Counted from the stretch's first letter, positions 1-8,323 are shown. The stretch: 64,000 bases of DNA from an uncultured Oscillospiraceae bacterium (GCA_910577365.1 CAJTMU010000002.1:5491-69490); one strand, 5' to 3'. Translations and numbers: made by a program. The notes: generated from the sequence alone by a model not told the origin.

Positions 1-67
1 CCGTGACCTCCTCGCTATGCTCTCTGAGCCGCTTGTCACCAAATCTCAAAATTTCTCTCTGTGCCAT
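1..67 (-). CDS. peptide deformylase paralogue, N-terminal fragment (runs off the window)
   Basis: Reading the minus strand from an ATG at position 67 gives MAQREILRFGDKRLREHS and then EEVT before the window ends. This matches the start of the complete deformylase at 540-995 (MALRKIVKFGEDVLRKKC), including the FG(D/E)xxLR element typical of Def. An AGAGG ribosome binding site lies 5 bases before the ATG. Deformylases remove the formyl group from the N-terminal methionine of new proteins. Only 22 codons are visible, so the catalytic motifs cannot be checked. It lies on the same strand as, and downstream of, the other def gene. Confidence 0.7.
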   Translation of the reverse strand, partial: MAQREILRFGDKRLREHSEEVT

Positions 68-104
68 TTGTACCTCTTAATTTTTAAAAGTTTCTCTAAT
101 AACC

Positions 105-131
105 CTTATTTACACCGCGCGTAAATAAGCT
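105..131. repeat. perfect hairpin between the two def paralogues
   Basis: CTTATTTAC and GTAAATAAG form a 9-bp inverted repeat around a 7-9 base GC-rich centre. It lies between the frameshifted membrane gene and the second def gene. There is no clear U-tract, so it is a processing or pausing hairpin at best rather than a convincing terminator. Confidence 0.4.
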
Positions 132-183
132 GCTTTGCAGCAAAAACATTGCGCTGCTCTTTTTGAGCGAAACGGAATGTATC

Positions 184-518
184 TTAACCGCTCTTTTTCC
201 TGACAGTCAATAACATCACCGTTCCCGAAAGTCCAGCCAAAATTATGTTATAACTTACAGGCATAATAAAACAGGTGTTAGACAACATATGCAGCAGCGC
301 GGTCGTTATTATATTTTTATGTTTAAGATAAAATTTACCCAACACCTAGGGACGATCACGAAAAGATATTTCGCAGCACTCAGCTCTTTGGGCACACCCA
401 CACGGTTTCTTTCAAGCAGCATTGGCAGATAGCAGGCGAACGAAAGCACCAAAACCAACGTAGTCCACGCAGCAATTTCCACATATATTTTTTTATTGTC
501 TTTCCACATTAAATTCAA
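184..518 (-). pseudogene. small membrane protein with an apparent one-base frameshift
   Basis: The minus-strand frame from the ATG at 518 reads 69 residues to a stop at 309. It includes a hydrophobic stretch (TTLVLVLSFACYLPMLL) followed by GVPKELSAAKYLFVIVP. Around 340-350 the next frame continues in the same style (LGKFYLKHKNIITTALLHML, then a second hydrophobic stretch ending MLLTVRKKSG) to a stop at 184. The full span is one base short of a multiple of three, as expected for a one-base deletion. The joined product would be about 111 residues with at least two membrane segments. It loosely resembles the start of CPBP-type membrane proteins, but I do not assign a family. It sits 21 bp after def on the same strand. 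Confidence 0.45.
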
Positions 519-539
519 GTCCGTCAGATATCGAAACTG

Positions 540-995
540 TCAGTTGTTCACCGGCTTGACCCTATCAATAAACAATATCCCGTCAAGATGATCTATTTCA
601 TGGCAGAATGCCCGTGCAAGCATGCCCTCTCCCGTCATGGTGAACTCTTTTCCGTTTCTGTCCTGCGCCTTTACGGTTACGCGAAAAGGACGCTCCACAT
701 CGCGCCACTCACCCGGGGCGGAAAGACAGCCCTCGCCGCCCATCTGCCTGCCCTCGCTTGAAACTATTTCGGGATTTATTAGCTCAATGACACCGTGTTT
801 ATCTCTCACATCAATTATAACGGCGCGTTTGAGTATGCCAACCTGAGGCGCGGCAAGCCCCGCTCCGTTCTCTGCGGCGAGAGTTGCCTTCATATCGTCC
901 AGCAGCGTCCACAGCCGCTCATCAAACGCAGTAACTGTCCTGCACTTTTTGCGGAGAACGTCCTCTCCGAATTTAACAATCTTTCTTAATGCCAT
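540..995 (-). CDS. def: peptide deformylase
   Basis: A 151-residue iron/zinc hydrolase that removes the N-formyl group from nascent proteins. All three family motifs are intact: GAGLAAPQVG (residues 45-53), EGCLS (metal ligand C90) and HEIDH (ligands H132 and H136, catalytic E133). The length is normal for the family. The start is set by AAGGAAAA about 7 bases before the ATG. It follows priA on the same strand with a gap of about 118 bp, as in the common priA-def-fmt order. Here fmt is not the next gene: a frameshifted small gene and a second deformylase follow. Confidence 0.95.
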   Translation of the reverse strand: MALRKIVKFGEDVLRKKCRTVTAFDERLWTLLDDMKATLAAENGAGLAAPQVGILKRAVIIDVRDKHGVIELINPEIVSSEGRQMGGEGCLSAPGEWRDVERPFRVTVKAQDRNGKEFTMTGEGMLARAFCHEIDHLDGILFIDRVKPVNN

Positions 996-1113
996 CTATA
1001 TTTTCCTTTCGGTTTTTTATAATTAAACAATCGCTGAATAGAGCGAACGGAATATAATCAGCCTAATAAATTCCCCATTTAAGCTGAATTAACTCATTTT
1101 AACAGACATTCTC

Positions 1114-3561
1114 TTAATCAAGCCCGCCGTTCATGTCTGCGTAAAAGCTTACGTTGTGAAAAGCGCGGTCGTTATACGCCTGCTTCATGGTCGATTCGAT
1201 AAGCGCCCTCAGCGATTTTGAATTGCGGCATTTAATCATAAGCCGTTGGCGATACCGTCCGTTGACTCTTCCTATTGCACTCGGCGCGGGACCGAGTGTT
1301 CTCAGCGGAAGCCTTTCACCGTACGGCTTGGCGTTCTCCGCCAGCATTGCCGCAAATTTTCGTGCCGCCTCTGCACATTCCCTGTCCATAAGCGATGAAA
1401 ATCCTATCATCACCACGTCGCAGAACGGGGGGTAAAGCATGGCTTCCCGCAGCTTTATCTCCTCTTCGTAAAAAGCGGGATAATTCTGCTTTGCGGCAAG
1501 GGTCAGCACATAATGCTCCGGCGAATAGGTCTGTATCAGCGCCCTGCCGCGCTTTCCGCCGCGGCCGGAGCGTCCCACCACCTGCGTTATCAGCGAAAAT
1601 GTGCGCTCGTAGGCTCTGAAATCGCTTGCGTAAAGGCTATTGTCGGTCTTAAGCACTCCCACAAGGGTAACGTTGGGAAAATCCAGCCCCTTGGCTATCA
1701 TCTGCGTTCCCACTATTATATCGTATTCGCCCTCCGCGAACGCCTTGAATTTGCGCTCAAAGGCATTCTTGGTAGCCGTAGTGTCAGCGTCCATACGCAG
1801 CACGCGCGCCTTGGGGAACATCTCGGATATCTCGTCCTCGATACGCTGCGTACCCGTTCCAAGCATGGTAAAAAATTTTCCCGAACACTTGGGACACACC
1901 TTGTCGGCTCTCCTTTGAAAGCCGCAGTAGTGACATATCAGGCTGTCGTTTATCTTATGATACGTAAGCGGCAGCGAGCAGTTGGGGCACTCCGCGGGAG
2001 CGCCGCAGGAAGCGCAGCGCACGCTGGTGTGATATCCCCGTCTGTTCAGCAGCAGTATCGACTGTTCCCCTCGGTCAAGATTGCTCTGAAGCTCCTGTAT
2101 AAGCGTCATGCTGAACGCGGATGGATTGCCGTTTTTAGCCTCCTCACGCATATCCACCATGTATACATCTGGAAGCACCGCGCTGTTGTAGCGCTCGTCC
2201 AGCTCAAACAGACTGTACCGCCCCTTTTTCGCGTAAAAATAGCTTTCCAGCGACGGAGTAGCTGATGCCAGCAGCAGAAAGGCATTATGCGCGAAGCATC
2301 GCTGCTTGGCGATATCCCGCGCGTGGTATCGCGGAGCGCTTTCGGACTTATATGTCCCCTCGCCCTCCTCATCTATTACCACAATGCCGAGGTCGGCGAC
2401 GGGCGCGAAAACCGCGCTGCGCGTGCCTATAACTATACGCGCCCTGCCCTCTTTCACGCGGCGGTATTCGTCGGCGCGCTCGCCCAAAGAAAGGCTGCTG
2501 TGCATGACCGCCACCTCACTGCCGAAAAGACGGCGAAATCTGCCCACCATCTGCGGCGTAAGGGATATTTCAGGAACAAGCATTATCGCGCTTTTTCCGT
2601 TCGCGAGCGCCCGCGCTATCAGCTTTATGAATACCGAGGTCTTTCCGCTGCCCGTGACCCCGCGCAGCAGTGCGCATTTTGGAGCACTGTCCTCCATAAG
2701 CTCCGCAAGACCGCCGAATATTTCTCTCTGCTTTGGTGAAAGCGTGATATCATCGGGGTTTTCGCTTGCCTCTTCGCCGTTATCCGTGCGGAACACTACA
2801 TTCTCGTACTGCTCCAGAAAGCCCTTTTCCGTCAGCCGCTTCACTACCGCGGGCGTTACCGTACAGGCATAGCAAGCTTCCCTTACCGAAGCGCTTTCCG
2901 AAGCCTCAACAAACCGCAGCACCTCGCGCTGCTTGGGGGTGAGCTTCACGCCCTCTGGCGGTTCTTCCGCCGCGCGGAGCATTGCCACAGTGGAATCCCC
3001 CACGCGCCTTGACAAAATATCGTCCTCATAAAGCGCTCCCTTTTCAATGAGCGCCCGCAGGACTCTCGCGCCGTCAAGCTCCCTCTGCGCGGCGATAACT
3101 GCGTCAAACGAAGCTCTGTCCCCCGCCATCCTGAGCACCTCAGCAAGCCTGCTCTCCTCCTCGGAAAGCGCACCCGAAAAATCCGGCGTAAGGCTGTACC
3201 GTGTCTTAAGCGAGTACCCAAGCCCCGGCGGCAGTATCGCCCGAAAAGCGTCGTAATATGTGCAGAACGTATTGTCCCTTATCCAACGGCACAGGTCAAT
3301 TAGCTCCCGCGAGACCACCGGTTCTTCGTCAACCGCGCACCGAATGGGCTTCAGCCCCTCCGCGCTGCCGCGGTATACCGAAAGCACAAGTCCCACGCGC
3401 TTCCTGTTGCCTTTTCCTAACGGCACGACCACCCTCACGCCCGCAGAAATATCCGCACTCAGCCGCTCGGGTATCTCATAGCCGAACAGCCTGTCAAAGG
3501 CATAGAGCGTACCCTCCACCGCGACCTCCGCTATCAGCCGCTCCGAAGTCAGTTCGTCCAT
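1114..3561 (-). CDS. priA: primosomal protein N' (replication restart helicase PriA)
   Basis: An 815-residue superfamily 2 DNA helicase that recognises stalled forks and reloads the replicative helicase. An N-terminal DNA-binding region precedes the Walker A motif GVTGSGKTSVF. The RYHARD and SATPSLES helicase motifs and a zinc-binding cluster with four CxxC pairs (CASC, CPNC, CHYC, CPKC) follow, then the C-terminal helicase core with VVGRSGRGG. The Walker B box reads DEEG rather than the usual DEEH. The ATG directly follows the gmk stop codon (TGAATG), so the two are translationally coupled. rpoZ, often found between gmk and priA in Firmicutes, is absent. Confidence 0.95.
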   Translation of the reverse strand: MDELTSERLIAEVAVEGTLYAFDRLFGYEIPERLSADISAGVRVVVPLGKGNRKRVGLVLSVYRGSAEGLKPIRCAVDEEPVVSRELIDLCRWIRDNTFCTYYDAFRAILPPGLGYSLKTRYSLTPDFSGALSEEESRLAEVLRMAGDRASFDAVIAAQRELDGARVLRALIEKGALYEDDILSRRVGDSTVAMLRAAEEPPEGVKLTPKQREVLRFVEASESASVREACYACTVTPAVVKRLTEKGFLEQYENVVFRTDNGEEASENPDDITLSPKQREIFGGLAELMEDSAPKCALLRGVTGSGKTSVFIKLIARALANGKSAIMLVPEISLTPQMVGRFRRLFGSEVAVMHSSLSLGERADEYRRVKEGRARIVIGTRSAVFAPVADLGIVVIDEEGEGTYKSESAPRYHARDIAKQRCFAHNAFLLLASATPSLESYFYAKKGRYSLFELDERYNSAVLPDVYMVDMREEAKNGNPSAFSMTLIQELQSNLDRGEQSILLLNRRGYHTSVRCASCGAPAECPNCSLPLTYHKINDSLICHYCGFQRRADKVCPKCSGKFFTMLGTGTQRIEDEISEMFPKARVLRMDADTTATKNAFERKFKAFAEGEYDIIVGTQMIAKGLDFPNVTLVGVLKTDNSLYASDFRAYERTFSLITQVVGRSGRGGKRGRALIQTYSPEHYVLTLAAKQNYPAFYEEEIKLREAMLYPPFCDVVMIGFSSLMDRECAEAARKFAAMLAENAKPYGERLPLRTLGPAPSAIGRVNGRYRQRLMIKCRNSKSLRALIESTMKQAYNDRAFHNVSFYADMNGGLD

Positions 3562-4173
3562 TCAGGCTTCACCCTTAATCTCCGCGGCAAGACCCGCGTT
3601 CCTGACGCGCCGCAGCTTTTCCGCTCTCATTACCGCTGTTATATCGTCAACCGCCTTATCCAGTTCGCCGTTCACTATCAGATAATCATAATTTTCCGCC
3701 GCCGCAAGCTCGTTTCTCGCCTGAGTAAGACGTTCCGCTATCTTTTCCTCGGTTTCCGTTCCCCGTTTGCGCAGGCGGCGCTCCAGCTCCGCCATGGAGG
3801 GGGGCAGAATGAACACCAAACAACAATCGGGAAACTGTTTTTTAATATTCATCGCACCCTCTATCTCTATTTTAAGGACAGCGTCCTTGCCGCGCGAAAG
3901 CAGGCTCTCCACGCTTTCGCGAAGAGTACCGTAGTAATTTCCGCAGTATTCCGTATACTCCAGCACCGCACCCTCTTTTATCATTTCCTCAAAGCGCTCC
4001 CGCGTGAGAAAGCGATAATGCACCCCGTCTATCTCTCCGTCGCGCGGAGCGCGAGTGGTAGCGGATACCGAATACCCCGCGCTGTCCGTTTTTTGCAGCA
4101 CCTGCTCTAAAATGGTATCCTTGCCGCAGCCCGCTGGCGCGGAAACCACAAAAAGAAGTCCCTTGTCATTCAT
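3562..4173 (-). CDS. gmk: guanylate kinase
   Basis: A 203-residue enzyme that phosphorylates GMP to GDP. The P-loop reads SAPAGCGKDT, a variant of the usual GPSGxGKxT with the lysine kept. The GMP-binding TTRAPRDGE element and the following GVHYRFL, EYTEYCGNYYGT and IEIEGA segments are typical. The RLRKRGTETEEKI lid region is present. The ATG lies 3 bases before the end of remA, so the two overlap. The unit remA-gmk-priA-def is a familiar Firmicutes growth operon. Confidence 0.93.
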   Translation of the reverse strand: MNDKGLLFVVSAPAGCGKDTILEQVLQKTDSAGYSVSATTRAPRDGEIDGVHYRFLTRERFEEMIKEGAVLEYTEYCGNYYGTLRESVESLLSRGKDAVLKIEIEGAMNIKKQFPDCCLVFILPPSMAELERRLRKRGTETEEKIAERLTQARNELAAAENYDYLIVNGELDKAVDDITAVMRAEKLRRVRNAGLAAEIKGEA

Positions 4174-4414
4174 TTTCCGTATCCTCCGTTGTCTTGCCCG
4201 CCAGCGTATCGGGCTGAAGCGCGGACAATATCACATGACCGCTGTCACATACGATAACCGAACGCGTTTTGCGCCCGCAGGTGGCATCAATGGCAAATCC
4301 GCCGTCCTTTGCGGTCTGTACTATCCTTTTTACGGGAGCCGCCTCCGGACTTACCACTGCCACTATCCTCTCCGCATTCACGGTATTTCCGAATCCTATG
4401 TTTATCAGCCGCAT
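4166..4414 (-). CDS. remA: RemA family DNA-binding protein (DUF370)
   Basis: An 82-residue protein with the whole RemA signature: INIGFGNTVNAERIVAVVSP, then APVKRIVQTAKDGG, IDATCGRKTR and DSGHVILSALQP. In Bacillus, RemA is a ring-forming DNA-binding protein that activates biofilm matrix and osmoprotection genes, but its gene is also conserved in species without those targets. The C-terminal extension (KTTEDTENE) is acidic and probably unstructured. It is the first gene of the minus-strand operon. yicC, its usual upstream neighbour, is missing; two promoters and then a divergent chemoreceptor are found instead. Confidence 0.92.
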   Translation of the reverse strand: MRLINIGFGNTVNAERIVAVVSPEAAPVKRIVQTAKDGGFAIDATCGRKTRSVIVCDSGHVILSALQPDTLAGKTTEDTENE

Positions 4415-4501
4415 TTAAACATCCCCGCCCCGCATAGAAGCGCCGTTCCTTTCCCGTCAAACTTTGAGAAGCATTCAAGCACGCAGCTTCACCATTATAC
4501 A

Positions 4502-4576
4502 ATTATACCCGCAGGCGCGCTTTAAAGCAAACAGCAAATATATCATTATTGTACCACACTTTTTTAAAAAAAGCAA
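4502..4576 (-). promoter_or_regulatory. two tandem promoters for the remA operon
   Basis: On the minus strand TTGCTT-17-TACAAT (4576 to 4548) is followed by TTGCTT-17-TATAAT (4530 to 4502). Both have exact 17-bp spacing. They lie 90-160 bp upstream of remA and diverge from the chemoreceptor promoter. Confidence 0.7.
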
Positions 4577-4646
4577 CATATAATTTTAAACACATATTAA
4601 AACGGCTATAAAAATAATATTTTAAAAAAATTTTTCTTAAAATCCA

Positions 4647-4675
4647 TTGACAATAACCGTTTAATTTTGTATAAT
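4647..4675 (+). promoter_or_regulatory. consensus sigma-A promoter for the chemoreceptor
   Basis: Perfect TTGACA (4647-4652) and TATAAT (4670-4675) with 17 bp between them. The start codon of the chemoreceptor is about 90 bp downstream. Confidence 0.85.
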
Positions 4676-4716
4676 AGAATTGAATTGCTGAAGAAGCACG
4701 AAAAACAACGATTATG

Positions 4717-4734
4717 CGGAAAACGTTTTCACGA
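4717..4734. promoter_or_regulatory. LacI/CcpA-type operator in the chemoreceptor leader
   Basis: GGAAAACGTTTTCA lies 40-60 bp after the -10 box, where a bound repressor would block transcription. The core GAAAACGTTTTC is a perfect 12-bp palindrome, close to the catabolite-response consensus. The identical core occurs at 23239-23250 before the sugar ABC operon. Confidence 0.6.
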
Positions 4735-4764
4735 AACTTTCTGCAAATGAGGAAGGGGTAAATC

Positions 4765-6741
4765 ATGAAAATCTCCAAGTCGTTAAAGGCAAAAATGTTG
4801 GTTAGGTTTCTTGTACTTATTTTTGTGGTAATCCTGATAAACGGTACTATTGGTGCCATATTCAGTATTATCAGTGCTACGTCAACATTGAAGAAAACCA
4901 TGTCGCAGACCGCACTTGTGGCATCATCACAGGTTCAAAACCGTCTCGAGAAGACCCAGACTCTGATCCGGGAATTCGGATTGAGCAATGATCTTGCACC
5001 AGATAAGACCGCGGAAAGCAAGCTGGCTTACCTCGGCAGCAAGGCGAATTTATATAATCTTATTGAATATAATTTTACCAGTGTAGATGGAATTAATTCG
5101 GACGGTAAGGATGTTTCATCAAACGAATGGTTTACAAGAGCGCTGGCTGGGGAGGCTTTTATTGACACGCCCGCCATGAGTGACGACGGGAAATTTCTGA
5201 TGTATATTTCTGCGCCTATTTGCGACGCCACAAATAACAACGCCGTTTCCGGAGTGGTTTATGTTGCGGTCGACGCCTCTTTCCTCTCCGATATAACCAA
5301 CAAAATTCAAATAGGCGAGCTTGGTCATGCTTTTATAATGGATCATGAAGGCACCTTTATCGCCCACAAGGATTACTCCAAGGTAACGGCTCAGGAAAAT
5401 GATATTATCGCGGCACAGAGCAATCCTGCTCTGAAAGAGCGTGCTGAGCTTGAGGAGAAAGCACTGAATCTTGCGTATGGAGAATCCATGTATGGTATGT
5501 ATATGGATGGAATAGACAGAAAATCAGTCTCAATGGCGCGCATTGAGGACACTGAAGACTGGGTTATAGGAATTTCCGCAGATCAGAACGAATTCATTGC
5601 CCAGACAGTTATTACGTCGCTGATAGTTACCGCCGTCGTTGCGCTTGTGTGCCTTATCATTTCAGCATTCATCATTGTATACCACACCAATTCCATCGTT
5701 AATCCTATCAAGGATATCGGCAAGGCAATGAAAAAGCTTTCAGTAGGTGACCTTAAAGTATCTGTAAAACCGACTACAAAAGACGAAATCGGAGTTCTTG
5801 CCGTTGAGATTAACGATACCGCAAAGAGTCTTGACGGTTATGTGAGCGAGATATCCCGCATAAGCGGTCTTATGTCCAACGGAAACTTTGATTTCAGAGA
5901 AGAAATTGATTTCCAGGGCGATTTTGTGCAGATAGCTAAAGCGCTGGACTTCTTGGCAGAGCATCTGAGCGACACGATGCTTACCATAAAAACAGCTGCG
6001 GCACAGGTCAATATCGGCGCAACGCAGATTTCCGAGGGTGCACAGTCGCTTGCCTCGGGAACAACGGAGCAGGCTTCATCCATTGACGAGCTTGCAAGCA
6101 CCATAAACACGCTCGACGAGCAGGTTAGCAAGAACGCCCGCCACGCGTCGGAAGCAAGCGAAAAGTCCAAGCTTGCTGGAGACAGAATATCCACCTCAAA
6201 CAAGCATATGAACGACATGATTTCGGCGATGGAGAACATCTCTCAGAAATCCTCCGAAATCAACAACATTATTTCCACTATCGACGATATTGCGTTCCAG
6301 ACCAATATTCTTGCGCTTAACGCGGCCATAGAGGCGGCAAGAGCGGGCGAAGCGGGCAAAGGCTTTGCGGTCGTTGCGGATGAGGTTCGCAATCTTGCGG
6401 CGAAATCCGCAGAGGCGGCGCAAAATACCGCGATACTTATTCAACAGTCAATCGAAGCTGTAAGCGAGGGTTCTGGTATCGCGAACGAGACCGCTGAAGC
6501 GCTCAATTCCGCAGTTGAGGTTGCTCATGAGGCTGGCGATTTAACTAACGAGATTGCTATGGCATCCGGTGAGCAGGCTGAGATGATAAAACAGGTAAAT
6601 ATCGGTATCGATCAGATTTCCGCTGTTGTTCAGACAAATGCGGCGGCGGCTGAGCAAAGTGCGGCTTCGGGTCAGGAGCTGAACAGCCAAGCGGCGGAAA
6701 TGGAACAGCTTACATCAAGATTTACACTTCGCGAAGTATGA
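4765..6741 (+). CDS. methyl-accepting chemotaxis protein
   Basis: A 658-residue transmembrane chemoreceptor that should pass ligand signals to CheA/CheW. A first membrane segment (about residues 10-35) is followed by an extracellular sensor of about 240 residues with Cache-like features. The second membrane segment spans about residues 278-308, then come a HAMP linker (SIVNPIKDIGKAMKKL) and the cytoplasmic coiled coil. The highly conserved hairpin tip is intact (AFQTNILALNAAIEAARAGE, then AGKGFAVVADEVR). The start is set by the GAGGAAGGGG site before the ATG at 4765. It is a single-gene transcript with its own promoter and terminator. Its ligand is unknown; the shared operator suggests sugars. 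Confidence 0.93.
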   Translation: MKISKSLKAKMLVRFLVLIFVVILINGTIGAIFSIISATSTLKKTMSQTALVASSQVQNRLEKTQTLIREFGLSNDLAPDKTAESKLAYLGSKANLYNLIEYNFTSVDGINSDGKDVSSNEWFTRALAGEAFIDTPAMSDDGKFLMYISAPICDATNNNAVSGVVYVAVDASFLSDITNKIQIGELGHAFIMDHEGTFIAHKDYSKVTAQENDIIAAQSNPALKERAELEEKALNLAYGESMYGMYMDGIDRKSVSMARIEDTEDWVIGISADQNEFIAQTVITSLIVTAVVALVCLIISAFIIVYHTNSIVNPIKDIGKAMKKLSVGDLKVSVKPTTKDEIGVLAVEINDTAKSLDGYVSEISRISGLMSNGNFDFREEIDFQGDFVQIAKALDFLAEHLSDTMLTIKTAAAQVNIGATQISEGAQSLASGTTEQASSIDELASTINTLDEQVSKNARHASEASEKSKLAGDRISTSNKHMNDMISAMENISQKSSEINNIISTIDDIAFQTNILALNAAIEAARAGEAGKGFAVVADEVRNLAAKSAEAAQNTAILIQQSIEAVSEGSGIANETAEALNSAVEVAHEAGDLTNEIAMASGEQAEMIKQVNIGIDQISAVVQTNAAAAEQSAASGQELNSQAAEMEQLTSRFTLREV

Positions 6742-6746
6742 TAAAA

Positions 6747-6779
6747 ACTGGCAGAGCTTAATGCTCTGCCAGTTTTTTG
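6747..6779 (+). terminator. Rho-independent terminator after the chemoreceptor
   Basis: ACTGGCAGAGC pairs perfectly with GCTCTGCCAGT around a TTAAT loop and is followed by a run of six T. Confidence 0.92.
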
Positions 6780-7010
6780 TCTAATGTTATTTAAAATTTA
6801 TATAATAAAATTCAATGCTGTATCATAAAACTTCGTAATTTGTTAAGTTTTGAACAGCAATTGCGGAACTCATTGCATTGTTTTGCGGCATTTAACAAGA
6901 ACACATATTTCAGGGTTTCCGCTTATATTCAAAGTAAAGCGGATACGCACAACAGATAATTAGAATTATTTAATAATATGTTGATATAAGGCATTTATAT
7001 TTGGTCATTA

Positions 7011-7793
7011 TTATAAGCACAGAATTCGGGCAATATTTCCACCAAGAATATTACCCTTTTCCTCATCACTCAACGGTAACGAGCGTAGCCTGTTCAACTC
7101 CTCAGCCGCGCCCCAAAGAGGATAATCCGTTCCCCAGAACACCCTGTCCGCGCCTATTTTCCGTATCAGCTCCGCGGCGTGTTCGGGTGAAAGAGCATAC
7201 AAAGAACTTGAACAATCAGCGTATATCCCCGAGCTTTCAAACAGCTCCGCGCCCTTATCCCACATTGTCCAGCCAGCCAAATGCGCCGCTATCACCGTAA
7301 GCTTGGGAAAACGCTTCACTACCCGCATAAGCCGCTCTGGAGCGGAAAAATCATAGCGCGGGTCGCCTATATGAAATAATATCGGCAATCGCCCCTCCGC
7401 CGCCTCATATACGGCAAACGCGCGCTTCTCATCCAGATTGAAGCGCTGAAAATCACTGTGCAGCTTGATCCCCTTTAATCCAAGCGAAATTATACGCTCC
7501 GTTTCCCCTGCGATATCCTCAAAATCGGGGTGCATTGCGCCAAATCCTATAAGCCTGTCAGGGTAAAGAGAAACGCACTCCGAAATATAATTGTTGATGC
7601 TTCGAACCTGCTCGGGCACGGTAGCCACCGACTGCACGAGAAATTTATCCACTCCCGCCGCGCCGCCCTGCTCCAGAAGCGTTTTGAGCGTTCCGTCGTA
7701 TTTTGCCGTGATACCATAAAACCCGCCTATTCCTTCAGCGGCTTTATCCGCTATTTTATCGGGAAAAATATGCGCGTGAGCGTCAATTATCAT
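7011..7793 (-). CDS. metal-dependent amidohydrolase (TIM-barrel, amidohydrolase-2 type)
   Basis: A 260-residue protein of the ACMSD/uronate-type amidohydrolase group. The metal-binding HAH pair is at residues 6-8 (MIIDAHAHIFP). Later barrel motifs include LFHIGDP, VIAAHLAGW and the C-terminal GTDYPLWG with the catalytic aspartate. The length fits this family's short members. A good GGAGG site lies 6 bases before the ATG. It starts 11 bp after the restored dCTP deaminase stop, so the two are probably co-transcribed. The substrate cannot be told from sequence. Confidence 0.85.
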   Translation of the reverse strand: MIIDAHAHIFPDKIADKAAEGIGGFYGITAKYDGTLKTLLEQGGAAGVDKFLVQSVATVPEQVRSINNYISECVSLYPDRLIGFGAMHPDFEDIAGETERIISLGLKGIKLHSDFQRFNLDEKRAFAVYEAAEGRLPILFHIGDPRYDFSAPERLMRVVKRFPKLTVIAAHLAGWTMWDKGAELFESSGIYADCSSSLYALSPEHAAELIRKIGADRVFWGTDYPLWGAAEELNRLRSLPLSDEEKGNILGGNIARILCL

Positions 7794-7804
7794 TTTAGCC
7801 TCCG

Positions 7805-8323
7805 TTACTCAAAATCCTTATACATCATACTGGGCTGAACACCACTGTTGTTCTGGTATTTCCCGCTTGAATAGGGAGAATAGTCCCCATCTATCGTGTG
7901 ATAGTATATCTGTCACACATGCGCCCCTGCGTATATCCGTATGGGCTGAATGCAGAATATCTCCAGCGTCCAGTAGCCCGCAAAGCCTACGTCGCCGAAG
8001 CCCGCCGTTACATGAATAAACAGCCCGAGCCGCCCTGTGGAGCTTCTTCCATCCAGCATCGGAACGTAGTTTTCGGTGCGCGTAAATTCCGCGGTTCTGC
8101 CGAGATAAAGCCTGCCCGGTTCGAGCACAATCCCCTCGGGCGGTATCGTCAGACGCTTTACGGGGTTTTCCCGCTTCATGTCCAGCTCCCCGCTTTCATA
8201 CACCAGCAGTTCGTCTGCAAGCGTCAGGTTATAGCTGTTGGGGTTGAGCCTGCTCTCGTGAAACGGCTCTATAAAAATATTTGTGTTCAGTTGTTTAAGT
8301 ATTTCCCGTCCCGATAAAATCAT
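7805..8323 (-). pseudogene. dcd: dCTP deaminase interrupted by an in-frame TGA codon
   Basis: The intact frame gives 136 residues ending IRIYAGAHV at a TGA (7913-7915). The same frame then continues without a shift through QIYYHTIDGDYSPYSSGKYQ and NNSGVQPSMMYKDFE to TAA at 7805-7807. This restores 173 codons, the normal family length, and the C-terminal tail is recognisable as that of clostridial dCTP deaminases. From family memory the residue at the TGA is normally cysteine (ICQIYYH). The active-site GRSSTGRLG and YWTLEI motifs are upstream of the stop. The enzyme deaminates dCTP to dUTP for dTTP synthesis. The lost tail closes over the nucleotide, so the truncated form may be impaired. A point mutation, sequence error or stop-codon recoding are all possible. 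Confidence 0.8.

Noticed and set aside
1513..2265. 250-codon plus-strand frame
   Set aside because: It lies fully inside priA on the other strand; PriA carries all family motifs, so this is an antisense shadow.
4503..4901. 132-codon minus-strand frame covering the remA/chemoreceptor gap
   Set aside because: It runs through three clear promoters and the start of the chemoreceptor; composition is that of AT-rich non-coding DNA.
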